Positions 17,235 through 26,328 of a stretch of 64,000 bases of DNA are shown here, one piece after another; within the stretch, counting starts at the first letter, position 1, and each line of letters begins with the position of its first letter. This stretch comes from Parvularcula mediterranea (GTDB taxonomy: Bacteria; Pseudomonadota; Alphaproteobacteria; Caulobacterales; Parvularculaceae): contig NZ_JABFCX010000002.1 of the NCBI RefSeq assembly GCF_013085255.1, forward strand, positions 796,501-860,500, in the 5' to 3' direction. Position numbers and translations under genes: made by a program. The notes under the pieces were generated by a model that made no database searches, was not told the origin of the DNA, and was given only the letters and a program-made list of their open reading frames with translations.

Positions 17235-17992
17235 TACGCACCCCTCGAGATAGCGAACGGCCCGAAGGCTTGACAGACGGGCATGATCTCCACCCGGTTG
17301 ATATTAATGTGCGGCGGCAGGAGCAGCGTGTCGCAGATGACCCGCGCGATATCCGCGGCTGTCAGGTGCTCCGTACCCTCATAGACCTTCGCAGCCTTCT
17401 CCTTGTCGCCCTGGAAGCGCACTTCGGAGAACTCGGTCTCGGTGAGGCCCGGCTCGACGGACGTCACCCGCACCTTCGAGCCTGTAAGATCGGCCCGGAG
17501 ATTGAGCGAGAACTGGGTGACGAACGCCTTGGTCGCTCCGTACACGTTGCCGCCCGGATAGGGGTAGGAGCCAGCCACCGATGAGATGTTGATGATGTCG
17601 GCCCGCTTCATCGGCTTCATCTTGGGCAGCATCGCCCGGGTGAGGTGGACGACACCCCGGCAGTTGGTGTCGATCATCCGGTCCCAGTCATCGAGCTCCG
17701 CTTCGGCGGCACCGGAGAGCCCAAGCGCGAGCCCTGCATTGTTGACGAGGATGTCCGGCGTCTCGCTCAGGTCGCTGACGAAGTCTCGCACAGCCTCCAC
17801 ATCGGTCATGTCGAGCCGCGCCACGCGCAAATTCTCGCCCACCCGGCTCTTCAGCGCTTCGAGCCGCTCGAACCGCCTGCCGGTACCGATCACCTGGCAG
17901 CCAAGGCCGATCAGACGCTCCACGGTCGCTTCGCCGATCCCTGAAGTGGCCCCCGTGACCAGCGCGAGGCGGCCTTTCATGTCGTCACTCAT
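17234..17992 (-). CDS. SDR family NADP-dependent oxidoreductase (YdfG-like)
   Basis: Short-chain dehydrogenase of 252 residues. The cofactor motif TGATSGIG is at residues 14-21, NNAG at about 84-87 and the catalytic Tyr-x3-Lys in YGATKAF near residue 153. The MIDTNCRGV and VRVTSVEPG segments are typical of the YdfG/3-hydroxy acid dehydrogenase subgroup, suggesting oxidation of small hydroxy acids. The basic Arg after the first beta-alpha unit (GTGRRFERL) suggests NADP(H). AGAGGAAA forms the SD. Confidence 0.88.
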   Translation of the reverse strand: MSDDMKGRLALVTGATSGIGEATVERLIGLGCQVIGTGRRFERLEALKSRVGENLRVARLDMTDVEAVRDFVSDLSETPDILVNNAGLALGLSGAAEAELDDWDRMIDTNCRGVVHLTRAMLPKMKPMKRADIINISSVAGSYPYPGGNVYGATKAFVTQFSLNLRADLTGSKVRVTSVEPGLTETEFSEVRFQGDKEKAAKVYEGTEHLTAADIARVICDTLLLPPHININRVEIMPVCQAFGPFAISRGA

Positions 17993-18049
17993 GCAGTTTC
18001 CTCTGGATGATGGGTTGTAACGCTGGCCCTTGGTGTCAATCTGTTAACC

Positions 18050-19225
18050 ATGGCAGCCCTCATTCGTATTCTTCTCTTTATCCCTAGGCTTATCGGCCGT
18101 CTCTTCGGACAAGGCGGCACCGCGGTGCGCAAGGCCAGCGGCAATCTCGTCGCCGATGCTGCCAGCGCTGACGAAGCCGTCGAAACGACGCCGACCAAGC
18201 CCTACACCTTCCTCTTTCGCGAGATCGGCCGCCCGAGGCTACCCGTCGTTGCAGCGTCGGAGTTCGGCCTCGATGCCGCACGGCAGCTGGTGAAGGATTC
18301 CGACACCTACTTCTCGCGCCCCTTCTCGCTCTTCCCGGCGGGCTCCCTCTTCTATGAGGAGGTCGAGCGGCAGGAGCTGGAGGCCCAGCTCGGCGTTGGC
18401 TCAGGCACCGAGGATGCAGGTTTTGCCATCTGGACGACGGAGTTCCGAAAGGTCCTGAACGACAATGCCCGGCGGCTCCTCCTCTGGTACACACCGATGA
18501 TTGCCTTTGCGGCGGCCGCGTTTGCGCTCCTCGTCCATGACATGATGCCCGCGGCAGAGGTCGAGCTGCCTTACATTGGTGCCCGCTCGGCGCAGGTGCT
18601 GGCATGGCCGATCGCGGCGTTCGTGGGCCTCGTGCTCCTGATGCTGGTCTATCAGTGGCCCTATAAGTTCGCGCAGCAGCGCAACCTGCTCGGCTTCGAC
18701 AACACGATCACCAGCCGGTTCTCCCAGGTGAACCAGAACTTCCAGGTGGCCAAGCGCCAGGCCCTGAACGTCGAGCGCAATAAGCGGATGAACCAGGTCG
18801 ATGAGCTGAAGGAAGAGGCCGCGACCTGGACCCTCGCCTATCACTGGCTGGCCCAAAGGCTCCTTCTGTCCGAGCGGCTGGTGAGGAACCAGATGTACCA
18901 GGCGAACCGCAACGCGACGCTTTACTCTGCAGGCGGATTTGTCCTGACTGTCGCGATTATCAGTGTTGGCGCTTACGTTTCTTCGGTCCTGTTCCCTGAG
19001 CGCGCTGGTGAGGAGTTCGCAATTGCGGTGGGCTCAGGCTTCATCTTCGCCGCGACCGGCTACCTTCTCGCGATGGCAGGCGTGGCGGGCGAGACCCGGC
19101 GGGTGCTTGAAGACAATGAGTGGTTCCGCTTCTCAAGGATCGAGCTCGACCGCGCGGTGGCGGAACATGTCGGCGAAGACAAGCTCCAGATCATCACGTT
19201 CCGCGACCGGAACAGGTTGGAGTAG
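18050..19225 (+). CDS. Uncharacterised four-helix membrane protein with coiled-coil segment
   Basis: 391 residues, no family recognised. Predicted membrane helices lie in two pairs: near residues 143-165 and 186-206, then 290-312 and 322-342. The stretch between the pairs (about 215-275) is rich in Gln, Asn, Glu, Lys and Arg and may form a coiled coil. The first 60 residues have a short hydrophobic start. No SD precedes the ATG at 18050, so the start is uncertain and the message may be leaderless. It is divergent from the SDR gene. Confidence 0.6.
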   Translation: MAALIRILLFIPRLIGRLFGQGGTAVRKASGNLVADAASADEAVETTPTKPYTFLFREIGRPRLPVVAASEFGLDAARQLVKDSDTYFSRPFSLFPAGSLFYEEVERQELEAQLGVGSGTEDAGFAIWTTEFRKVLNDNARRLLLWYTPMIAFAAAAFALLVHDMMPAAEVELPYIGARSAQVLAWPIAAFVGLVLLMLVYQWPYKFAQQRNLLGFDNTITSRFSQVNQNFQVAKRQALNVERNKRMNQVDELKEEAATWTLAYHWLAQRLLLSERLVRNQMYQANRNATLYSAGGFVLTVAIISVGAYVSSVLFPERAGEEFAIAVGSGFIFAATGYLLAMAGVAGETRRVLEDNEWFRFSRIELDRAVAEHVGEDKLQIITFRDRNRLE

Positions 19226-19249
19226 CAGGGCGCGCGCCTCCTCCCGTTT

Positions 19250-19340
19250 TCCCGGAATTCGCGAGAGCGAATATCCGGGACCCATGGATTGAACTATCCG
19301 CCCTCGGAACAGTCGATGATCTCGGGCCATGGATCCCGGA
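19250..19340. repeat. Compound palindromic repeat between convergent genes
   Basis: TCCCGGAATTCGC and GCGAAT-A-TCCGGGA form a long hairpin with a GAGA loop (about 19250-19280). A second inverted pair, TCCGGGACCCATGG and CCATGGATCCCGGA (about 19275-19288 and 19327-19340, one mismatch), encloses 38 nt. The core matches the repeat at 16754-16784. It lies between the ends of two converging genes and may act as a bidirectional terminator. Confidence 0.6.
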
Positions 19341-19374
19341 AAAGTGCTTGCGCGCCTCCCGGGAGAGCGGTGCC

Positions 19375-21318
19375 CTAGGCCTCGATATCCAAAAGCTGCG
19401 CACCCTTGGCGGCACTGTCGCCCTTCTTGAAGTGAACCGCAGTCACCCTGCCCGCTTCGGGAGCCTTGATGACGGTCTCCATCTTCATGGCCTCAAGGGT
19501 CATCAGCGGCTGGCCAGCTTCGACCTCATCGCCTTCGGAGACCATGACGCCCGTCACCGTCGCAGGCATGGGCGAGGACAGAGCCGCAGCCGCCGCATCG
19601 GCAGCCCCCGCTTCGGAGAAGGGATCAAAGAGCGGCACACGGATCGTCTCACCGGACGCGATCAGGAAAACCGCGTGGCCGTCTGACCAACCCCATTCGA
19701 CATCGACCGCTTCCTCGCCGTCAGTGATGACGAAGGCTTCGCCTGAGCCAGAAACCCGGACAGAGGTTTCCTCCCCATCGATCTCGGCTGACCATCCGCC
19801 GTCACGGTCGAGAAGCCTCACCGTGGCAGGCTTACGGTCGCGGACAAGAGTCACGCTCGCCTCTGCAGGGCCGTTCATGCGGAAGCCGAGCGCCCGGTCG
19901 AGGGGCCTGCCTTCAGAGGCATAGGTGATCGCAGCAGCGACCAGCACAGCGTCGGAGATGTCCTTCGCGCCGCTTGCGAGGTCATGGTCGGTGAGAAACT
20001 TCGTGGTCGGAGGAGCTTCCCTGAACTCAGGGTGCCTCAGGATACGGACGAGGAAGTCTCGGTTGGTGACGAGCCCCCCAATATCCGCCGCCGACAGCGC
20101 GCTGGCGAGGGCGTCGACGGCCTCGGCTCTGTTCGAGCCATAGGTGATGACCTTGGCGATCATCGGGTCGTAGAACGGCGTGATCGTGTCGCCCGGTGTG
20201 ACGCCCGTGTCGAGGCGGAGGATGCCGTCGTCATCGCCAAACTCAAAGCGGGTCAGGCGACCGATTTGGGGAAGATAGTTCTCCTCAGGATCCTCAGCAT
20301 AAAGACGGGCCTCGACGGCGTGGCCCTGCGGCTCGATCTCATCCTGACGCAGGGGAATCTCTTCGCCGTAAGCGACCCGCAGTTGCCATTCGACGAGGTC
20401 GAGGCCGGTGATTTCCTCCGTCACCGGATGTTCGACCTGGAGGCGGGTGTTCATCTCCATGAAGTAGACGCCTTCGTCGCCATCATAGAGGAACTCAACG
20501 GTGCCCGCGCCGACATAGTCGACAGCCTTGCCCGCCTCGACCGCGGCGCGGTGGAACTCTGCCCGCACATGGTCGGGCAGGTTGGGCGCAGGGGCTTCCT
20601 CGATCACTTTCTGGTAGCGTCTCTGCACGGAGCAGTCGCGCTCGAAAAGGTGGACGACATTGCCGTGGGTGTCGCCGAAAATCTGGATCTCCACGTGACG
20701 CGGGGCGCCGAGGAACTTCTCCACGATGAAGCGGTCATCGCCGAAGGCCGACACGGCTTCGCGCTTGGCGCTCTCGAGCTCGCCTTCAAGGTCCTTCTCC
20801 TCGTTGACGATCCGCATCCCCTTGCCGCCGCCGCCAGCGGCCGCCTTCAGGAGGACAGGATAGCCGATCCGCTCGGCCTCGGCCCTAAATGTATCCGTAG
20901 ACTGATCTTCGCCCTGATAGCCGGGGAGCATCGGAACGCCCGCCTCGCCCATCAGCTGCTTGGCCCGGGCCTTGGAGCCCATCGCTTCGATCGTGTGGGG
21001 CTTTGGCCCGACAAAGGCGATGCCCGCCTCGTCGCAAGCGCGGCTGAAGCCTGCGTTCTCTGAAAGGAAGCCGTAGCCCGGGTGGATCGCCTCGGCGCCC
21101 ACTTCCTTCGTAATACGGATGATCTCGTCTGCCCGGAGATAGCTCTCCGCAGCGGGCGGCGGCCCTAGCCGGACCGCTTCATCAGCCATCCGCACAAAGA
21201 GCGCTTGAGCGTCGGCGTCGGAGTAGACCGCGACCGTCTTGATACCCATACGGCGCGCCGTCTTGATGACCCGGCAGGCAATCTCGCCCCTGTTGGCGAT
21301 GAGGAGTTTCTTGAACAT
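19375..21318 (-). CDS. mccA: Methylcrotonoyl-CoA carboxylase biotin-containing subunit
   Basis: Biotin carboxylase/carrier subunit of an acyl-CoA carboxylase, 647 residues. It has the N-terminal biotin carboxylase signature LLIANRGEIACRV, an ATP-grasp glycine-rich loop AAGGGGKGMR near residue 160, and catalytic-region FMEMNTRLQVEHPVTE. The C-terminal carrier domain has EAMKME, with biotinylated Lys612. It begins 9 nt after the carboxyltransferase gene, whose stop overlaps this gene's SD. The isovaleryl-CoA dehydrogenase nearby points to 3-methylcrotonyl-CoA (leucine degradation) as substrate. Propionyl-CoA or geranyl-CoA carboxylase is less likely. Confidence 0.9.
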   Translation of the reverse strand: MFKKLLIANRGEIACRVIKTARRMGIKTVAVYSDADAQALFVRMADEAVRLGPPPAAESYLRADEIIRITKEVGAEAIHPGYGFLSENAGFSRACDEAGIAFVGPKPHTIEAMGSKARAKQLMGEAGVPMLPGYQGEDQSTDTFRAEAERIGYPVLLKAAAGGGGKGMRIVNEEKDLEGELESAKREAVSAFGDDRFIVEKFLGAPRHVEIQIFGDTHGNVVHLFERDCSVQRRYQKVIEEAPAPNLPDHVRAEFHRAAVEAGKAVDYVGAGTVEFLYDGDEGVYFMEMNTRLQVEHPVTEEITGLDLVEWQLRVAYGEEIPLRQDEIEPQGHAVEARLYAEDPEENYLPQIGRLTRFEFGDDDGILRLDTGVTPGDTITPFYDPMIAKVITYGSNRAEAVDALASALSAADIGGLVTNRDFLVRILRHPEFREAPPTTKFLTDHDLASGAKDISDAVLVAAAITYASEGRPLDRALGFRMNGPAEASVTLVRDRKPATVRLLDRDGGWSAEIDGEETSVRVSGSGEAFVITDGEEAVDVEWGWSDGHAVFLIASGETIRVPLFDPFSEAGAADAAAAALSSPMPATVTGVMVSEGDEVEAGQPLMTLEAMKMETVIKAPEAGRVTAVHFKKGDSAAKGAQLLDIEA

Positions 21319-21327
21319 CGTCTTCTC

Positions 21328-22926
21328 CTACATCCGGAACACGCCGAAGCGTGTCTCGTCGATTGGGGCATGGAGGGCTGTACGGAGGGAAAGAGCCACG
21401 ACCCTTCGCGTATCGGCGGGGTCGATGATGCCGTCATCCCAGAGGCGGGCGGTCGAGTAGTAGGGCGAGCCTTCCTCCTCGAACTGGTCCTCGATGGGTT
21501 TCTTGAAGGCGTTGCGCTCTTCCTCCGTCCACGTCTTGCCTTTGGCTTCCATGGCGTCTTCGCGCACCGTGGCGAGCACGTTGGCCGCGGCCGAGCCGCC
21601 CATGACCGATATGCGGGCGTTGGGCCACATGAAGAGGAAACGCGGCTGGTAGGCCCTGCCGCACATGCCGTAGTTGCCTGCCCCGTAGGAGCCGCCGACC
21701 ACCACGGTGATCTTCGGCACGTTGGCGCAGGAGACAGCCGTCACGAGCTTCGCGCCATGCTTGGCGATGCCGCCATGCTCCGCGTCCTTGCCGACCATGA
21801 AGCCAGTGATGTTCTGAAGAAACAGGAGCGGGATCTTCCGTGCACAGCATAGCTCGATGAAGTGCGCGCCCTTCTGGGCGCTTTCGGCGAAGAGGACGCC
21901 ATTGTTGCCGAGGATGCCGACCGGCATGCCCTCGATCTCGGCAAAGCCGCAAACGAGGGTCTCGCCGAAGCGGGCCTTGAATTCCTGGAAGTGCGAGCCA
22001 TCGGTGATCCGTGCAATGATCTCCTTGACATCGAAGGGACGGCGCAAATCCGTCTCCGCCGTGCCGCGCAGCTCATGGCGCGGATAGAGCGGATCGTCAT
22101 ACTCGCCATGCTCAGGCTCAGTGTGCGGAAGGGTGCTGACGATCTCCCGCGCGAGCGCAAGGCCGTGGCGGTCATTCTCTGCGAGATGGTCCGAGACGCC
22201 AGAGATGCGGGTATGGACGTCGCCGCCGCCCAGCTCCTCTGCGCTCACCGCTTCGCCGGTGGCTGCCTTCACGAGGGGCGGGCCAGCGAGGAAGATGGTG
22301 CCCTGCTCCTTTACGATGACGGTCTCGTCGGACATGGCCGGGACATAGGCGCCGCCAGCGGTCGATGATCCGTGGACGACGGAGATCTGGGGGATTCCCT
22401 TGGCGCTCATCCGTGCCTGGTTGTAGAAGATGCGGCCAAAATCATCCTTGTCTGGAAAGACCTCCGCCTGCATCGGCAGGAAGGCGCCGCCCGACTCCAC
22501 GAGGTAGATGCAGGGGAGGTTGTTCTCCTCGGCGATCTCCTGGGCGCGCAGGTGCTTCTTCACTGTCATCGGGTGGTAGGTTCCGCCCTTCACCGTCGGA
22601 TCGTTCGCCGCGATGAGGCAGAGCCGCCCCTCGACCACGCCGACGCCGGAAACGATGCCCGCCCCGTGGATGTCGCCCGAGTACATGCCGTTGGCGGCGA
22701 GCTGGCCGACTTCGAGAAAGTCAGAGCCCGGATCGATCAGTGCTTCGACGCGCTCCCGCGCCAGCATCTTGCCGCGGGATTTGTGGCGGGCATTGCGCTC
22801 TTCGCCGCCGCCCTGGCGCGCTTCGGCGACCTTCTCGGCCAGCGTCTCAAGCAGAGGCTGCATCTCAGAGAGCCTGCGGCGGTAGTCTTCGCTCGCAGGC
22901 TCGAGTTTCGTCTCGATGATCGGCAC
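21328..22926 (-). CDS. mccB: Methylcrotonoyl-CoA carboxylase carboxyltransferase subunit
   Basis: Transfers CO2 from carboxybiotin to 3-methylcrotonyl-CoA, giving 3-methylglutaconyl-CoA. The crotonase-fold carboxyltransferase halves are clear. MCC-type blocks include [34 protein letters not shown] and the oxyanion-hole segment [14 protein letters not shown] start at 22926 with a GAGGGAG SD gives 532 residues, the family length. An upstream in-frame ATG would add 36 unlikely residues. It is the first gene of the mccB-mccA unit. Confidence 0.92.
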   Translation of the reverse strand: MPIIETKLEPASEDYRRRLSEMQPLLETLAEKVAEARQGGGEERNARHKSRGKMLARERVEALIDPGSDFLEVGQLAANGMYSGDIHGAGIVSGVGVVEGRLCLIAANDPTVKGGTYHPMTVKKHLRAQEIAEENNLPCIYLVESGGAFLPMQAEVFPDKDDFGRIFYNQARMSAKGIPQISVVHGSSTAGGAYVPAMSDETVIVKEQGTIFLAGPPLVKAATGEAVSAEELGGGDVHTRISGVSDHLAENDRHGLALAREIVSTLPHTEPEHGEYDDPLYPRHELRGTAETDLRRPFDVKEIIARITDGSHFQEFKARFGETLVCGFAEIEGMPVGILGNNGVLFAESAQKGAHFIELCCARKIPLLFLQNITGFMVGKDAEHGGIAKHGAKLVTAVSCANVPKITVVVGGSYGAGNYGMCGRAYQPRFLFMWPNARISVMGGSAAANVLATVREDAMEAKGKTWTEEERNAFKKPIEDQFEEEGSPYYSTARLWDDGIIDPADTRRVVALSLRTALHAPIDETRFGVFRM

Positions 22927-23207
22927 TGGAGCTCCCTCGTGTGGATTGTCTTTTGAGTGGCGAACTAGAGCATTTCCGCGCTTTTGCCAGCCTGCGCCCG
23001 GCAGGAGCGCGATAGGAGATGCATATCGTTTCAAGCCTCCAAGAAGGGGCAGGCAAGGGGCGGATTACCGCCAACGGGGCTATCCTTGCGCAGCTATTGG
23101 CCACGGCTTTCGGCGGTGCGGCCCCCGGCTCGATCTGCGCACGTCAGGGCGGTCTTGCCTCCGCCCACTCCATCTGTTCCAGTGCTCAGTAATAAAAGGG
23201 GCAAATC

Positions 23208-24068
23208 ATGTTGAAATCTTGGAGCTTCGCGCTGGCAGCGAGCGTCGGCCTCATGGCATGCGCGACGAACGACATCGACACCAGCGAGACGGCAGGAACT
23301 GCACAAGACCCGCTCGCGGCTGTCCGCGCTGAGCTGGGGAACGTCAGCGGCGCCACGATCCGCGAGGCAAACGACATCGCGCAGCTCGTTTCGGCGCCGC
23401 TGCCCCGGCCTGATTTCTCCGACTGGAGCCCTCCTGCCAACGTTCATGAGCGCTTCACGGGGATGCTTGGCGACGGAGGCCTCGCAATCCCCGTCAGCGC
23501 CGCGCCGGAGGACTTCTTCCAGGTGACGCAGGCGGGTCTTCTTCACAAGCCGAGCGGGCTTCTCTGCACTGAGGCCATCGGGTTCAGGCCTGAGGGCGGC
23601 GAGGAGCAGACCCTCACTGTCCAACAGGTGAGGATCTTTGCCCAGGACGGCTCCGACGTCGGTTGTGATTACATGTCCGAAGAAGGGGAGCTGCTCTACA
23701 CCATCTTCGCTTCGAGATGGCCTGATGTCAGCGTGGATGAGCACGCTCAGGGCGTCCTCAACGGCATCGTTCAAACGTTCCCGAACCTCGCTGTCCGCGA
23801 AACGAGCGTGATCGTAAACGAGCCAGAATTCTCGACCGACCTCCTCGGCAAGACCGTCGGAGCTGGCTTCTCCTTCGCATTCGACGATGGCCGGGAGGGC
23901 GCCACGGCGTTCTACCTGACCAAGGTCGGGGATTGGCACATCAAGGCGCGAGCAACATCCATGCCTGACAACCAGCTTTTCATGGTGGTCGCCTCGGCCA
24001 TCCAGCAGCTCGAAGTGAGCCTTGTGCTGTCGCATCAGATGGTTGGCAGGCTGTCGAACAGCATTTGA
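23208..24068 (+). CDS. Putative lipoprotein of unknown function
   Basis: 286 residues. The signal sequence ends LMAC at residues 15-18, followed by an Asn/Asp/Thr-rich linker, so it should be an exported lipid-anchored protein. The remainder looks soluble and acidic. It has two cysteines (in LLCTEAIGF and VGCDYM) that could pair. No known domain. It lies between the divergent mccB and the co-directional ivd gene with 171 nt before ivd, so a role in leucine catabolism is not implied. Confidence 0.65.
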   Translation: MLKSWSFALAASVGLMACATNDIDTSETAGTAQDPLAAVRAELGNVSGATIREANDIAQLVSAPLPRPDFSDWSPPANVHERFTGMLGDGGLAIPVSAAPEDFFQVTQAGLLHKPSGLLCTEAIGFRPEGGEEQTLTVQQVRIFAQDGSDVGCDYMSEEGELLYTIFASRWPDVSVDEHAQGVLNGIVQTFPNLAVRETSVIVNEPEFSTDLLGKTVGAGFSFAFDDGREGATAFYLTKVGDWHIKARATSMPDNQLFMVVASAIQQLEVSLVLSHQMVGRLSNSI

Positions 24069-24239
24069 CGGCTTCCAACCATCCTCGCCGCACTGCAGCG
24101 AAAAACTGAGCTGGCAGGCAACAGATGCATAGCAGTTTCCTGCTGAGGGCTTCGGTGAAAAGCCACGGAGCCGCATTGCCCGTCGCGGGATAAAGCCTCA
24201 GAAGGCAGCGGAGAACAACGCCCCTTCGGAGGACCCGTC

Positions 24240-25412
24240 ATGCTTGCCAACAGCTTTCAAGGAATGAGCTTCGGACTGCCCGAGGAAATCGAGGAAGTGC
24301 GCGGCATGGTGGCCCGCTTCGTCGATGACCGGATCGCGCCGATCGCTGCCGAAACCGACGAGAAGAACGACTTTCCCGCCCACCTCTGGAAGGAGCTCGG
24401 CGATATCGGCGTCCTCGGCATCACCGTGCCGGAAGAGCATGGCGGCGCTGGCCTTGGCTACCTTGCCCATGCGGTGGTGATGGAAGAGATCTCGCGCGGT
24501 TCGGCCTCGATCGGCCTTTCCTATGGCGCGCACTCGAACCTCTGCGTGAACCAGATCGCGCTCAATGGCTCGGCTGAGCAGAAGGAGAAATACCTCCCCA
24601 AGCTCATCTCCGGTGAGCATGTCGGCGCGCTCGCCATGTCCGAACCGGGTGCAGGCTCCGATGTCGTTTCCATGAAGCTCCGTGCGGAGAAGAAGGGCGA
24701 CAAGTATATCCTCAACGGCAACAAGATGTGGATCACCAATGGTCCGAACGCGGATACTCTGGTCGTCTATGCCAAGACCGATCCCGAGGCTGGTCCCCGC
24801 GGCATCACAGCATTCCTGATCGAGAAGGATTTCCCGGGCTTCTCCACGGCGCAAAAGCTCGACAAGCTCGGTATGCGCGGCTCGAACACCTGCGAGCTCG
24901 TGTTTGAGGATTGCGAAGTGCCTGAGTCCCAGGTCATGGGCGGCCTTGGCGAAGGTGTCCGTGTGCTGATGTCCGGCCTCGACTACGAACGTGCCGTGCT
25001 GGCCGCTGGCCCTATCGGCATCATGCGCGCGGCGATGGATGTCTCCCTCGCCTACGTCCATGAGCGCAAGCAGTTCGGCCAAGCCATTGGCGAGTTCCAG
25101 CTGGTTCAAGGTAAGATTGCTGACATGTATTCGACCATGAATGCCTGCCGCGCCTACGTCTACGCTGTGAACGCCGCCTGTGACCGTGGCGAGACCACCC
25201 GCCAGGACGCAGCGGGCGTCATTCTGTATGCGGCGGAAAAGGCGACGCAGGTCGCACTTGATGCCATCCAGCTTCTCGGCGGCAATGGCTACATCAATGA
25301 GTATCCCACCGGCCGCCTCCTGCGTGATGCGAAGCTCTATGAGATCGGCGCTGGTACCTCAGAAGTGCGCCGTATGCTGATCGGGCGTGAGCTCTTCAAG
25401 CTGACGAGCTAA
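24240..25412 (+). CDS. ivd: Isovaleryl-CoA dehydrogenase
   Basis: FAD-dependent oxidation of isovaleryl-CoA to 3-methylcrotonyl-CoA, electrons passing to ETF. It has 390 residues with the acyl-CoA dehydrogenase motifs [13 protein letters not shown] and [13 protein letters not shown]. The catalytic Glu250 lies in [12 protein letters not shown]. Glutamate in this helix-G position is the hallmark of isovaleryl-CoA dehydrogenases; most relatives have it near the C-terminus. GGAGG SD. It supplies the substrate of the carboxylase encoded on the opposite strand. Confidence 0.94.
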   Translation: MLANSFQGMSFGLPEEIEEVRGMVARFVDDRIAPIAAETDEKNDFPAHLWKELGDIGVLGITVPEEHGGAGLGYLAHAVVMEEISRGSASIGLSYGAHSNLCVNQIALNGSAEQKEKYLPKLISGEHVGALAMSEPGAGSDVVSMKLRAEKKGDKYILNGNKMWITNGPNADTLVVYAKTDPEAGPRGITAFLIEKDFPGFSTAQKLDKLGMRGSNTCELVFEDCEVPESQVMGGLGEGVRVLMSGLDYERAVLAAGPIGIMRAAMDVSLAYVHERKQFGQAIGEFQLVQGKIADMYSTMNACRAYVYAVNAACDRGETTRQDAAGVILYAAEKATQVALDAIQLLGGNGYINEYPTGRLLRDAKLYEIGAGTSEVRRMLIGRELFKLTS

Positions 25413-25415
25413 GCC

Positions 25416-26321
25416 TTGCCGACCCTTCTCGGGCGGCTGGCCCGGCTCATCGGCCGCGACCGTCAGGCTCAGAACGCCCTGTCGGTCCGGCTGCGGAGCG
25501 TCTTCCCGCATAAGGGTTATCGCGAGCATCAGCGGGTGCCCCTCTGGCACCCGGCGGTGCCGTTCGTTCTGATTACCTCCCAGCGGGCCGGTTCGACCAT
25601 GGGCACGGCCTGGTTCCTCCACCATGCGGGACTGCTTGAGGAGGCGAAGGCGCACGATCCCTTCGTTCATCGTTTCGAGCAGGAAGTTTTTCTTCGGCAG
25701 GCGGACTATTTCGACGGACTTGAGAGCGCATTGGCTGATAAGCCTGTTTTCAAGTTGGTGCGCGAGCCCGGCGCCCGGGCCTTCTCCAGCTACCTCCACC
25801 TCCATTCCCTCGAAGCCGCAAAGGAAGGCGATCACCGCCAGGCCCTCCGCAGGCAGATCATGAAGGCTTGCGGGCTGGATCCGGCGCCTGAGACACCCCT
25901 GCCCTTCGAAGCGTTCCTCAGATGGCTTGCCACCGCCGACCATGACCGCCTCGACGGGCATGAAGCACGGCAGGTGAACGCCTATGAGGACAGCCTGCCC
26001 GGCGGATTGCCTGAGCCGATCAAGCTGGAGGATGCCTCGCGCCTCCTGCCCGAGATCGAGGAGCGGTTGGGCCTGCCTGTGTCAGGGCAGAGCCAGCTTC
26101 AGGCCTTTGGCGCTTCGGCCCACTATGTCGAAAAAACCGGTGACGATGCGCAGATCGAAGAAATCCTCCGTGAGGGGATCAGCCTTCCCCGCTCCGGCAA
26201 GATGCCCGTCATCGAAACGCGTAGCCTGCGCGCCTTCCCTGAAGCGCACGCGGCGCTCATCGAAGGCTTCGAAGCGGACTATCTCCGCTTCGGCTACCCG
26301 CGTTACCTGAAACAGGACTGA
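25416..26321 (+). CDS. Sulfotransferase-like protein
   Basis: 301 residues. The N-terminal ITSQRAGSTMGTAWF (about residues 54-68) matches the 5'-phosphosulfate loop of PAPS-dependent sulfotransferases. KLVREPGARAFSSYLHL (about 111-127) matches the 3'-phosphate binding motif with its Arg and Ser. The acceptor is unknown. The best start is a TTG only 3 nt after the ivd stop codon, without an obvious separate SD, so expression probably depends on ivd translation. The C-terminus converges with the bkd E2 gene, 7 nt away. Confidence 0.7.
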   Translation: MPTLLGRLARLIGRDRQAQNALSVRLRSVFPHKGYREHQRVPLWHPAVPFVLITSQRAGSTMGTAWFLHHAGLLEEAKAHDPFVHRFEQEVFLRQADYFDGLESALADKPVFKLVREPGARAFSSYLHLHSLEAAKEGDHRQALRRQIMKACGLDPAPETPLPFEAFLRWLATADHDRLDGHEARQVNAYEDSLPGGLPEPIKLEDASRLLPEIEERLGLPVSGQSQLQAFGASAHYVEKTGDDAQIEEILREGISLPRSGKMPVIETRSLRAFPEAHAALIEGFEADYLRFGYPRYLKQD

Positions 26322-26328
26322 TCCGCCC

